A stretch of DNA of 15,122 bases from an uncultured Clostridia bacterium (GCA_947631585.1 CANRLY010000022.1:1-15122), one strand, 5' to 3'; shown: positions 8,487 through 15,122, counted from the stretch's first letter. The notes: generated from the letters alone by a model not told the origin. Program-made: numbers and translations.

Positions 8487-9221
8487 TCACATCATAAGTC
8501 CGCCGGAGATCTCAATGACCTGCCCGGTAACGTAACTTGCGTCCTTTGAAGCCAGGAAAGAAACTACTCCTGCTATCTCCTCCACCTCGCCGTAGCGTTT
8601 CATAGCGATAAGGTCTATCATGGCTTTTTTCTGCTCGTCGGTGAGCTTATCGGTCATGGGCGTTTTTATAAATCCGGGAGCTACCGCATTGCAGGTCACC
8701 CCTCGTGAGCCAAGCTCTTTCGCCACAGTTTTAGTCATGCCGATGATAGCGGCTTTTGAAGCGGAATAATTTATCTGTCCCGGGTTGCCGTAAACGCCTG
8801 CCACAGAGGAAAGGTTCACTATCCTGCCGCTTCTCTGTCTCATCATGACGTTTCCCACCAGCTTCATCATATTAAAAACGCTTTTCTGGTTCACCGAGAT
8901 TACCAGATCGTACTGTTCCTCAGCCATTCTTGCCATAAGACCGTCTCTTGTGATACCGGCGTTGTTCACCAGCACATCAATGCTCCCGAAAGTATCTTTC
9001 ACCGCCTTGACCATAGCCTCACAGTCTGAATACTTTGAAACGTCCGCTATGAACTTTTCGCATTTCACGCCCTGTGCGGTTATCTTTTCAACGATATCGT
9101 TGCTTTCAAACATAGCTTCCGAAATATCGTTGAGCGCTATGTCGTAGCCGTCCTTTGCAAGTCTCAGAGCGATAGCCGCCCCTATTCCTCTTGCAGAGCC
9201 GGTGATAATTGCAGCTGCCAT
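8487..9221 (-). CDS. fabG: 3-oxoacyl-ACP reductase
   Basis: 244-residue short-chain dehydrogenase that reduces 3-oxoacyl-ACP with NADPH in the fatty-acid cycle. The Rossmann glycine motif TGSARGIG (7-14), the NNAG motif (86-89), and the catalytic Asn111, Ser139, Tyr152 and Lys156 (YSASK) are all in place. The C-terminal VTGQVIEISGGLMM is typical of FabG. The ATG at 9221 follows GGAGG at nine bases. The gene starts 25 bases after the SGNH lipoprotein gene, so it is probably transcribed through that insertion from the fabH promoter. I saw no separate strong promoter in the gap. Position next to fabF makes the FabG role, rather than another SDR, very likely. Confidence 0.96.
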   Translation of the reverse strand: MAAAIITGSARGIGAAIALRLAKDGYDIALNDISEAMFESNDIVEKITAQGVKCEKFIADVSKYSDCEAMVKAVKDTFGSIDVLVNNAGITRDGLMARMAEEQYDLVISVNQKSVFNMMKLVGNVMMRQRSGRIVNLSSVAGVYGNPGQINYSASKAAIIGMTKTVAKELGSRGVTCNAVAPGFIKTPMTDKLTDEQKKAMIDLIAMKRYGEVEEIAGVVSFLASKDASYVTGQVIEISGGLMM

Positions 9222-9246
9222 TCAAACAAACCTCCGTTTACATATA

Positions 9247-10122
9247 TTACTGTTCTATGAAGTCCTTTATGATATCATACCAGAATTCGCCTATTTTCTT
9301 GTAACCTTCCTCGCTTGGGTGAACGCCGTCATACAGATCCTCTTTGGTGATAACGCTGCCCACGTCTGCAAGCTCTATATTTTTGCCCTCCGACTTTTTC
9401 TTTTCCACCAGATCTTTTATCACCTGATTGTAGTCGTCAACGTACTTGTCCATATCTTCAACTGTAAAGTATTCCGCCGGGATATAGGTATTGTCGGTGG
9501 CGTCCATGCAGGTGATGGTCGCAAGAAAGAGCATACCGTCCTCCGGCAGAGCGGCAAGCACCTTGTCCACAAGCGTTTCAAGCCTGTCGCCTATATGTTC
9601 AAGGTCGTAAAGGCTGAGTATATCGTTCGTTCCTATCTGGAGCAGCACCACGTCCGGCTGGCTTTCCTCCAGAAGCTTGTCAGCCTGCATAAGCAGTCCC
9701 GACCGTGAGCCTGTCACCGAATCGGCAGGCAATATCCTGTCTATAGCAAACGCCGTATAGCCGTTGTGGTCGCCGTCATAGCAGTCTCCGCTGTTTTTTC
9801 TTCCCACCATATCCACATACTGTGAAAGTCCGTTTTCCTCCAGCATATTGCAGAGGGTCACCCTGTAGCCGCCCTCCAGCCAGAATCCGTCCGTTATGGA
9901 ATCGCCGTAAGGCATTACTTTCACGCTGCGAGGCTCTTTTGGTTCTTCCTCAGAAGAGCTTTCCGGCTCGGAGGAGCTTTCAGCCTCAGAGGAACTTTCA
10001 GTACCGGCGGAATTATTTGCCGCTCCGCCGTCTGACGAGTTTTCAGACGAACTGTCATTCTTTGATGCGCAGGAAGCCAGCAGCAAGGTCACCGCAGCCA
10101 GCAGCGCCAACATTCTTTTCAT
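9247..10122 (-). CDS. CE3-like SGNH hydrolase lipoprotein inside the FASII operon
   Basis: 291-residue predicted lipoprotein esterase. A short signal peptide ends in lipobox LASC with lipidated Cys18. A Ser/Glu-rich spacer (about 21-65) with ESSSEP/ESSSEA repeats follows. The SGNH domain shows MPYGDSITDGF (nucleophile Ser75), block II HNGYTA (Gly121), block III IGTNDIL (Asn166) and block V YDGVHP (Asp265, His268). The GDSITDGFW start followed by GGYR resembles carbohydrate esterase family 3 (acetylxylan esterases), but SGNH enzymes also include lysophospholipases and thioesterases. It lies 20 bases after a phospholipase-C-like gene and 25 bases before fabG, same strand, with its own GGAGG. 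It is therefore probably co-transcribed with fatty-acid synthesis. Whether it acts on sugar acetyl groups or on membrane lipids cannot be decided from sequence alone. Confidence 0.83.
   Translation of the reverse strand: MKRMLALLAAVTLLLASCASKNDSSSENSSDGGAANNSAGTESSSEAESSSEPESSSEEEPKEPRSVKVMPYGDSITDGFWLEGGYRVTLCNMLEENGLSQYVDMVGRKNSGDCYDGDHNGYTAFAIDRILPADSVTGSRSGLLMQADKLLEESQPDVVLLQIGTNDILSLYDLEHIGDRLETLVDKVLAALPEDGMLFLATITCMDATDNTYIPAEYFTVEDMDKYVDDYNQVIKDLVEKKKSEGKNIELADVGSVITKEDLYDGVHPSEEGYKKIGEFWYDIIKDFIEQ
9956..10009. repeat. 18-bp tandem repeat coding for the Ser/Glu-rich linker
   Basis: Two close copies and one diverged copy of an 18-base unit (9956-9973, 9974-9991, 9992-10009) encode the ESSSEP/ESSSEA spacer of the lipoprotein. 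Copy number may vary between strains by slippage without breaking the frame. Confidence 0.7.
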
Positions 10123-10142
10123 GATCTATACCTCCGTCAAAT

Positions 10143-10829
10143 TTAATAAAGACCGTATCCCGTCAGCCGCTCTGAGACCTGAACTGCGGCTGTTTCAATA
10201 AAATCCATCACCTTTTCATAAGGGATAAACACCGGCGTTTCATACTGTTTTCCGCCGGAGAAAAAGTTCCACAAGACCCAGCCTCTGCTGCGTTTTACCT
10301 CATCGGCGGCAAGCAGGTCGCCGATATCGCAGCAGTCAGCTTTCCGCAGCATTGCGGCAGGCTGGTTCTCAAACTTATATTCCGCCGATATCCTTGCGTC
10401 TATGTTATCCAGATCAAAGGATATCTTCCTGAAAAATTCCATATCGTTCTGTTCAACGCCCAGCTTTTTCATATCCCTGACAAAATCTTCTCTCACCGTT
10501 TCGATAAAAAGCCTGTCGGTGAGCAGGTGGGAGACATATCCGCAGTAAAGGTCGTGTTTTTCCTGCTTTCTGCGGCAGTATTTTTCAATGAAGTTTTCCA
10601 GTCTCTGATAAAACGCCTTCGTGTTCTCACCGCTCAGAAAATCCTTGTCATGTATGCCGTCTTTCAGGTGGGTATGGCGTTTCATATCCCTTGTGAAGCC
10701 CTCTCTTGCGTGGATAGCGTCGGGAGCTATATTTCCTGCCAGGAACTGTTCCGGCTCTGCCATATCAGCCCCAAGTCTGCCGGCGGCTATCTTATCCGCC
10801 ACCGCTATGTGTACCATACAACCCGGCAT
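10143..10829 (-). CDS. Zinc-dependent phospholipase C family protein
   Basis: 228-residue protein resembling the Zn-dependent phospholipase C-like family. This is a helical fold using several His and Asp residues to bind zinc, some of whose members cleave phospholipid head groups. Candidate metal ligands are spaced as expected: His7 near the N-terminus, Asp37 and His40 in GNIAPDAIH, His52 and His54 in HTHL, and His101 and Asp105 in YVSHLLTD. There is no signal peptide, so it is probably cytoplasmic, unlike secreted clostridial phospholipases. The ATG at 10829 follows AGGAG at eight bases, and a later in-frame ATG (residue 5) is less well placed. It sits 40 bases after fabK and 20 before the SGNH lipoprotein gene in the fatty-acid operon. 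A lipid-turnover or other phosphoester role is inferred. Small members of this family in Clostridia are mostly uncharacterised. Confidence 0.72.
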   Translation of the reverse strand: MPGCMVHIAVADKIAAGRLGADMAEPEQFLAGNIAPDAIHAREGFTRDMKRHTHLKDGIHDKDFLSGENTKAFYQRLENFIEKYCRRKQEKHDLYCGYVSHLLTDRLFIETVREDFVRDMKKLGVEQNDMEFFRKISFDLDNIDARISAEYKFENQPAAMLRKADCCDIGDLLAADEVKRSRGWVLWNFFSGGKQYETPVFIPYEKVMDFIETAAVQVSERLTGYGLY

Positions 10830-10869
10830 TGCCTCATCTCCTGCCTTACTGTACCGCTTGCTCCCCTGT

Positions 10870-11808
10870 TCACTCAGAGAGAAGTTTTTCCGCCTGCGCC
10901 ATTATCTCTTCTACGATATCCTTGCAGGGCTTTACGTCCTTTATCATTCCGGCGATAAGTCCGCACAGGAACGAGCCTTCCTCAAGATTGCCGTCCTGAA
11001 CGGCTTTTCTCAGCGAACCCAGGGTGATGTTCTCAAACTCCTCCGGAGTTATATCTCCGCTCATTTCGCCGCTTGCCAGCCTTTTTGAAAACTTTGTCTT
11101 TATATTTCTGCAAGGGTGACCGGTAGTTCTTCCGGTAACTATATTATCGGTGTCTTTTGCGTCTATGACCAGCTGCTTATAGGTGGAGTGTATCTGACAT
11201 TCCTCCGAAGCCAGGAACCTTGTTCCTATCTGCACTCCCTCAGCCCCCAGCATAAAGGAAGCCGCAACACCCCTGCCGTCCGCAATACCGCCGGCTGCGA
11301 TAACAGGTATCTCCAGCGCATCGACCACCTGCGGCACAAGGCACATGGTAGTATTCTCGCCTATATGTCCGCCCGACTCTGTTCCCTCAGCCACAACTGC
11401 GTCTGCGCCTGCTCTTTCCATTCTCTTTGCCAGAGCCACCGAAGGTATCACAGGGATCACCTTTATCCCTGCTTCTTTCCAGGCAGGCATGAACTTTCCG
11501 GGATTTCCTGCGCCTGTAGTCACTACCGGCACCTGTTCCTCGATTACAAGTTTTGCCAGTTCCTCGGCGTTAGGGCTCATAAGCATTATATTTACGCCAA
11601 ACGGCTTTCCCGGAGCTGCCGCCTTGGTCTTTCTTATCTGATCTCTCAGGTAGTCTATAGGCGCAGAACCTCCGGCGATAAGACCCAGTCCCCCTGCGTT
11701 TGAGACCGCTGCCGCAAGAGTGGATTCAGCCACCCACGCCATTCCCCCCTGGATAAGAGGGTACTGCGTTCCGAGAAGTTCCGTTACTCTGGTTTTTTTC
11801 GTCGTCAT
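10870..11808 (-). CDS. fabK: Enoyl-ACP reductase II (FMN-dependent)
   Basis: 312-residue flavoprotein of the nitronate monooxygenase/FabK fold that catalyses the last reduction of the elongation cycle, trans-2-enoyl-ACP to acyl-ACP, using NAD(P)H. It has the N-terminal YPLIQGGMAWV, the VSNAGGLGLIAGG segment, GVNIMLMSP, the conserved ESGGHIG with His148 (matching the key His of pneumococcal FabK), AAGGIADGRG and GVQIGTRFLASEE. The related 2-nitropropane dioxygenases share the fold, but its place directly after fabH (18-base gap) makes FabK the likely assignment. No FabI, FabL or FabV is visible in the window. AAGGAG lies eight bases before the ATG. Confidence 0.95.
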   Translation of the reverse strand: MTTKKTRVTELLGTQYPLIQGGMAWVAESTLAAAVSNAGGLGLIAGGSAPIDYLRDQIRKTKAAAPGKPFGVNIMLMSPNAEELAKLVIEEQVPVVTTGAGNPGKFMPAWKEAGIKVIPVIPSVALAKRMERAGADAVVAEGTESGGHIGENTTMCLVPQVVDALEIPVIAAGGIADGRGVAASFMLGAEGVQIGTRFLASEECQIHSTYKQLVIDAKDTDNIVTGRTTGHPCRNIKTKFSKRLASGEMSGDITPEEFENITLGSLRKAVQDGNLEEGSFLCGLIAGMIKDVKPCKDIVEEIMAQAEKLLSE

Positions 11809-11826
11809 ATCAAAAACTCCTTATTC

Positions 11827-12819
11827 TTAGTATTCAAGCACTATTCCGCCAAAAGTAAGCCCTGCTCCGAATCCCACAAAGCAGATCTTGTCGCCCCTTT
11901 TCACAGCGCCGGTCTCCACCGCTTCGCAGAACGCCAGCGGCACTGACGCACTGGAAGTGTTCCCGTATTCCTGAAGGTTCAGGAAGAACCTGTCCATCTC
12001 CACTCCCAGGTGCTTCGCTGCCGTTTCGATTATGCGGTAATTCGCCTGATGGGGTATGATACGGTCCAGCTGACCCACTTCTATACCGGCTTTTTCGCAG
12101 CAGGCGTTTACCGCTTCGGGGAGTATCCTTGTTGCGAACTTATAGACCTCTTTGCCGTCCTGATAAAGACAGTGTTTGTTGCCCTCCGGCATTTTTTCAT
12201 CTATCTTCACCGGCTGTTTCACAAATGGATTCATAGTAGTCAGATTCCTTGCCATAAGAGTGCAGGCGCCGTTTCCGTCCGCACCCAAATGGCTGGCATA
12301 AAGGGCGTTTTCGTCCTTTTCAACTACCACTGCTCCTGCGCCGTCCCCGAACAGCACGCATGTAGACCTGTCAGTGTAGTCGGTGATCTTGGAAAGTTCC
12401 TCAGCGGATACCACCAGAACGTACTTTATATCATCGTCGGTGGCAAGATAGCGCATCGCCATGTCCAGCCCGTAAACAAAGCCCGAACAGGCGCAGTTCA
12501 CATCTATCGTCATGCAGGAAGCCCCCAGCTCCCTTTGCACCATGCAGGAAACGGACGGCGTATAATAGTCCGGGGTTATGGTGGTGGCGATTATCAGTCC
12601 CAACTGGTCGGGACGTATCCCGGCTCTTTCCACCGCCTGCCTGGACGCATTTGCAGCCAGATAAAAGGTAGGCTCTCCGCTGGTGAGGTGGCGTTTCTTT
12701 ATCCCCGTCCTGGAGGTTATCCACTCGTCGTTGGTCTCAACTATCCTGGAATAATCCTCATTGACGGCGTAATTTTCCGGCACGCATTTGCCTGTGCCAA
12801 GTATCCTGATTCCTGTCAT
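11827..12819 (-). CDS. fabH: 3-oxoacyl-ACP synthase III (initiating ketosynthase)
   Basis: 330-residue enzyme that starts fatty-acid synthesis by condensing an acyl-CoA primer with malonyl-ACP. The Cys-His-Asn set is present: Cys111 in NCACSGF, His257 in IPHQAN and Asn287 in EYGNTSSAS. The N-terminal GTGKCVPENYAVN and TNDEWITSRTGIKKRH are typical. Primer choice (straight or branched) cannot be read with confidence. It is the first gene of the minus-strand operon, with GGAGGG ahead of the ATG and a strong predicted promoter ~150 bases upstream. This leaves a leader of about 140 nt. Confidence 0.97.
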   Translation of the reverse strand: MTGIRILGTGKCVPENYAVNEDYSRIVETNDEWITSRTGIKKRHLTSGEPTFYLAANASRQAVERAGIRPDQLGLIIATTITPDYYTPSVSCMVQRELGASCMTIDVNCACSGFVYGLDMAMRYLATDDDIKYVLVVSAEELSKITDYTDRSTCVLFGDGAGAVVVEKDENALYASHLGADGNGACTLMARNLTTMNPFVKQPVKIDEKMPEGNKHCLYQDGKEVYKFATRILPEAVNACCEKAGIEVGQLDRIIPHQANYRIIETAAKHLGVEMDRFFLNLQEYGNTSSASVPLAFCEAVETGAVKRGDKICFVGFGAGLTFGGIVLEY

Positions 12820-12854
12820 TTTTATCCCTCCGGATCAAAATTATAGGTAAACTA

Positions 12855-12881
12855 TGTCAAAACCTGCTTGCGGTTTGTCAA
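12855..12881. promoter_or_regulatory. Repeat-containing operator candidate over the fabD -35
   Basis: Two copies of TGTCAA (12855-12860 and 12876-12881) lie 21 bases apart, two helical turns. Between them an inverted repeat AAACC/GGTTT (12860-12864 and 12872-12876) brackets the predicted fabD -35 box. Such symmetry suggests a repressor site. It does not match the FapR or FabT consensus as I know them, so the regulator is unknown. Confidence 0.35.
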
Positions 12882-12896
12882 CTTATGTGTTATAAT
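12868..12896 (+). promoter_or_regulatory. Predicted promoter for the fabD transcript
   Basis: -35 TTGCGG (12868-12873), 17-base spacer, perfect -10 TATAAT (12891-12896) with an extended TG one base before it. Transcription would begin near 12903 and leave a ~164-nt leader before fabD. I found no better promoter closer to the gene. Confidence 0.6.
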
Positions 12897-12904
12897 AGAC
12901 CTTG

Positions 12905-12924
12905 TACGGCAAAAGTCCGCCGTA
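12905..12924. repeat. Inverted repeat and short direct repeats in the shared fab leader
   Basis: TACGGC and GCCGTA (12905-12910, 12919-12924) form a perfect 6-base inverted repeat with an 8-base loop. It sits at the very 5' end of the predicted fabD transcript and inside the fabH leader. Just to the right ACATTCC occurs twice nine bases apart (12925-12931 and 12934-12940). Function unknown; there is no U-tract, so it is not a terminator. Confidence 0.4.
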
Positions 12925-12966
12925 ACATTCCGCACATTCCAATGCCAAAGCAGGGTATCATTTCTT

Positions 12967-12995
12967 ATTATACTCCAAATCGTCTCTCAGGTCAA
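12967..12995 (-). promoter_or_regulatory. Predicted promoter for the fabH-acpP operon
   Basis: On the minus strand -35 TTGACC (12990-12995), exactly 17 bases, then a perfect -10 TATAAT (12967-12972). Transcription would start near 12960, giving a leader of about 140 nt before fabH. It faces the fabD promoter, so the two divergent units overlap at their 5' ends. Confidence 0.7.
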
Positions 12996-13066
12996 TAAGA
13001 TTTTGTTAATAAATTTTCCTGCGGCAGTCGGCTAAAGCATTTTTTCATATAAAAGGAGAGTAAACT

Positions 13067-13993
13067 ATGGCAAAGAATATTTTTCTGTTTTCCGGACAGG
13101 GTTCTCAGTATGTGGGAATGGCTAAGGAACTTTACGACAACTTCGAGGGCGCAAGAACGCTGTTCGGGGAGCTTTCGGAGGTCATGGGGCAGGATATCGC
13201 AAAGCTGTGCTTTGACGGTCCGGAGGAGCTTCTTGGCAAGACCGCCAATTCCCAGCCGGCGATAATGGCTTGCTCGCTGGCAGCTTTTGAGGCTGCAAAG
13301 GCTTCGGGCATAAGCTTTGACGGAGTGGCTGGTCATTCGCTGGGAGAATACGCCGCCATGACCGCTTCAGGAATGGTCTCCAGGGCGGACGGCTTCAGGC
13401 TCATAAAGGCAAGGGCAGGGGCTATGCAGAGAGCCGCTGAGGAAAACGACGGTTCTATGTACGCAATAATCGGGCTTCCCGCCGAAGAAGTAGAGCAGGT
13501 CTGCGCTGAAACAGACGGATATGTAGTACCGGTGAACTACAACTCCGCCGTGCAGACGGTCATTGCCGGTGATTCCGCCGCCTGTGAAACCGCAGCGGCA
13601 GCTTTTGCACAGAAAAAAGCCAGAGCGGTAAAACTGAACGTTGCCAGCGCATTTCATTCAGAACTGATGAGAAGCGCAGCGGAGGAGTTTGTCAGGACCG
13701 CTGAGAGCGTGAGCTTTTCAGCTCCTGCCTGCGACTTCTATTCAAACGTCACCGGCGGAAAACTCACCGACTTTTCAGATATGCCGACACTTCTTGCAAA
13801 ACATATAGTTTCCCCTGTGAAGTTCACTTCCGAACTGGCAGCCATGTCGGCTGACGGCTACGATACCTATATCGAACTGGGCCCCGGCAGGGTGCTTTCC
13901 GGTCTGGTGAAAAAGACCCTCAAGGGCGTAACGATAACCAACATAGAAAACATGGATTCCCTGGAAAAGACCAAGGGGATCGCCATTGTCTGA
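13067..13993 (+). CDS. fabD: Malonyl-CoA:ACP transacylase
   Basis: 308-residue enzyme that moves malonate from CoA to acyl carrier protein, feeding both FabH and FabF. The N-terminal FSGQGSQYVGM, the nucleophile elbow GHSLGEYAA with Ser91, Arg116 (malonate carboxylate binding) and His197 in SAFHSELM are all in place. AAGGAG lies eight bases before the ATG. Unlike most clostridial fab clusters, where fabD lies within the operon, here it is transcribed in the opposite direction and heads a separate unit with a dCMP deaminase gene (18-base gap) and aroE. The overlapping fabH and fabD promoters may keep the two units in balance. Confidence 0.97.
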   Translation: MAKNIFLFSGQGSQYVGMAKELYDNFEGARTLFGELSEVMGQDIAKLCFDGPEELLGKTANSQPAIMACSLAAFEAAKASGISFDGVAGHSLGEYAAMTASGMVSRADGFRLIKARAGAMQRAAEENDGSMYAIIGLPAEEVEQVCAETDGYVVPVNYNSAVQTVIAGDSAACETAAAAFAQKKARAVKLNVASAFHSELMRSAAEEFVRTAESVSFSAPACDFYSNVTGGKLTDFSDMPTLLAKHIVSPVKFTSELAAMSADGYDTYIELGPGRVLSGLVKKTLKGVTITNIENMDSLEKTKGIAIV

Positions 13994-13996
13994 ACC

Positions 13997-14003
13997 AAGG
14001 AGG
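13997..14003 (+). promoter_or_regulatory. Ribosome binding site fixing the dCMP deaminase start
   Basis: AAGGAGG eight bases before the ATG at 14012. An in-frame TTG at 14006 would be only two bases from it, too close for normal initiation. Confidence 0.75.
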
Positions 14004-14011
14004 TCTTGTTT

Positions 14012-14491
14012 ATGAAAAGGTCCGATCATCTTTCCTGGGACGAATATTTCATGGGTATAGCCCTGCTTTCCGCCCAGAGGAGCAAAGACCCCAACACTCA
14101 GGTGGGCGCCTGCATAGTCTCCCCTGACAACAAGATACTTTCCATGGGCTACAACGGTATGCCCACCGGCTGCGGCGACGACCTTATGCCCTGGGAAAGA
14201 GAAGGCGATTTTCTCGACACAAAGTATCCTTTTGTCTGCCATGCGGAACTTAACGCCATTCTCAACAGCTCCATCGGCTTGCTTAAAAACGCCAGGATCT
14301 ACGTTTCGCTTTTCCCCTGCAACGAGTGCGCCAAAGCCATTATCCAGTGCGGAATAAAGGAAGTAGTCTACATGGACGACAAGTACGCCGACTCGGACGG
14401 GGTAAAAGCCTCAAAGAAGATGTTCGGCATGACTGGGGTCAGGCTGCGGCAGTATATCCCCACCGAAAGAGAAGTAACTATCCGGCTGTAA
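14012..14491 (+). CDS. Deoxycytidylate (dCMP) deaminase
   Basis: 159-residue zinc enzyme of the cytidine/deoxycytidylate deaminase family, ComEB-like, that converts dCMP to dUMP for thymidylate synthesis. The zinc-binding and catalytic motifs are intact: HAE at 77-79 (His77 ligand, Glu79 proton shuttle) and PCNEC at 102-106 (Cys103, Cys106). The N-terminal WDEYFMGIALLSAQRSKDP and the GYNGMPTG segment are characteristic of dCMP deaminases. The protein is complete and of normal length. It starts 18 bases after fabD with a strong ribosome binding site, so the two are probably co-transcribed although their pathways are unrelated. Confidence 0.93.
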   Translation: MKRSDHLSWDEYFMGIALLSAQRSKDPNTQVGACIVSPDNKILSMGYNGMPTGCGDDLMPWEREGDFLDTKYPFVCHAELNAILNSSIGLLKNARIYVSLFPCNECAKAIIQCGIKEVVYMDDKYADSDGVKASKKMFGMTGVRLRQYIPTEREVTIRL

Positions 14492-14531
14492 ATTTCAGCA
14501 TTTCAGCATAACCGAAAGGAAGATGATATAA

Positions 14532-15122
14532 ATGTCCCGAAAATTCGCCCTTTTAGGTGAGACTCTGGGTCACACCATGTCTCCGCCGATACATGAGAGC
14601 CTGTTCAGGCTCAAGGGCAGGGAATGGTCCTATGAGCTGGTGGAAGCGCCCAGAGAGCAGCTTCCGGAAAAGGTCTCATACCTTAATTCCCTGAACGGCT
14701 ACAACATCACCATACCCCATAAAATGGCGGTGATAGACTTTCTGGACGAGCTTGCGCCCTCGGCAAAACGCTACAACTCTGTGAACTGCGTGGACGTAAA
14801 GAACGGAAAGACCACCGGCTACAACACCGACTGCGACGGCTTTATCAGGGCTGTTCAGGCTCTGGGCGCAGACCTGGGAGGAAAAGTCCTGCTGGTGGGC
14901 TGCGGAGGAGTCGGCAGAATGGCTGCGATAGAATCCGCCCTTGCAGGAGCCGACCTGACTGTCGCCGTTCTGGAAAGCGACCTTCCTCTGGCAGAACAGG
15001 CAAGAAAAGAGATACTTGCCCTCGACCCCGGCGCAAAGATGAACATAGTCCTGAACGGTCAGATACCCCGACAGGATTACGGTCTGCTTATAAACGCCAC
15101 CCCGGTGGGAATGTACCCCAAG
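14532..15122 (+). CDS. aroE: Shikimate dehydrogenase, 5' part only
   Basis: The first 197 codons of an open frame that runs off the right end of the window. The product reduces 3-dehydroshikimate to shikimate with NADPH in aromatic amino-acid synthesis. The substrate domain shows GHTMSPPIHE, NITIPHK with catalytic Lys64, and NTD with catalytic Asp100. The dinucleotide-binding loop GCGGVG (123-128) and NATPVGM (from ~188) follow. The first Ser of the usual SxSP shikimate-binding motif is Thr here. The ATG at 14532 follows AAAGGAAG at nine bases and lies 40 bases after the dCMP deaminase stop, with no terminator between, so it probably belongs to the fabD unit. A full-length protein would be about 270-290 residues, so roughly 70-90 are missing. 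Confidence 0.93.
   Translation, partial: MSRKFALLGETLGHTMSPPIHESLFRLKGREWSYELVEAPREQLPEKVSYLNSLNGYNITIPHKMAVIDFLDELAPSAKRYNSVNCVDVKNGKTTGYNTDCDGFIRAVQALGADLGGKVLLVGCGGVGRMAAIESALAGADLTVAVLESDLPLAEQARKEILALDPGAKMNIVLNGQIPRQDYGLLINATPVGMYPK

Noticed and set aside
8461..8490. In-frame GTG start ten codons upstream of fabF
   Set aside because: It overlaps the fabG stop, lacks a ribosome binding site and adds residues not typical of FabF; GAGGGG supports the ATG at 8460.
9247..10829. Possibility that the two inserted hydrolase genes are a mobile element
   Set aside because: No transposase, integrase, terminal repeats or target duplication visible, and composition by eye matches the neighbours.
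12844..12860. TTGACA followed by TATAAT on the minus strand close to fabH
   Set aside because: The spacer is only 9 bases, too short for a sigma-A promoter; the TTGACC-17-TATAAT pair upstream is much better.

Overview
The window looks like chromosomal DNA of a Ruminococcus-type member of the Clostridia (Oscillospiraceae). The reasons are strong AGGAGG-type ribosome binding sites, an all-in-one type II fatty-acid operon that uses FabK as its only enoyl reductase, and several secreted or cytosolic SGNH carbohydrate-esterase-like enzymes typical of plant-fibre degraders. Genus placement is inference. By eye the base composition is near half G+C, except the first ~160 bases, which are clearly AT-richer.

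Left edge (1-2870): the 5' end of a TfoX/Sxy-like gene (minus), then two divergently transcribed SGNH hydrolases. One (168-1532, minus) is a lipoprotein with a C-terminal beta-rich domain. The other (1742-2812, plus) is a CE2-like esterase with no signal peptide. Their 209-base intergenic region has two good sigma-A-type promoters and a palindrome of LacI/GalR-operator type, suggesting carbohydrate control. A two-way terminator at 2842-2870 separates the plus-strand gene from the fatty-acid operon.

Centre (2899-12819, all minus, read right to left): fabH, fabK, a zinc-dependent phospholipase-C-like gene, a CE3-like SGNH lipoprotein gene, fabG, fabF, accB, fabZ, accC, accD, accA and acpP. Gaps are 15-71 bases, with ATGA start/stop overlaps at fabF/accB and accD/accA. 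Together these encode acetyl-CoA carboxylase (AccABCD), the acyl carrier protein and almost the whole FASII cycle: FabH initiates, FabF elongates, FabG, FabZ and FabK reduce, dehydrate and reduce. Two genes that are not canonical fatty-acid synthesis genes sit in the middle of the operon.

Right edge (12820-15122, plus): fabD, which supplies malonyl-ACP, is transcribed away from the operon and is followed by a dCMP deaminase gene and the 5' part of aroE (shikimate dehydrogenase). The predicted fabH and fabD promoters face each other, so the two transcripts should overlap by about 58 nt at their 5' ends. No fabT- or fapR-type regulator gene is present in the window.

I found no tRNA, rRNA, CRISPR array, insertion sequence or defence system. 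Most of the window is well-understood housekeeping. The less ordinary parts are the two hydrolases inside the FASII operon, the divergent esterase pair with its shared operator-like site, and the face-to-face fab promoters. No gap between genes exceeds 300 bases.
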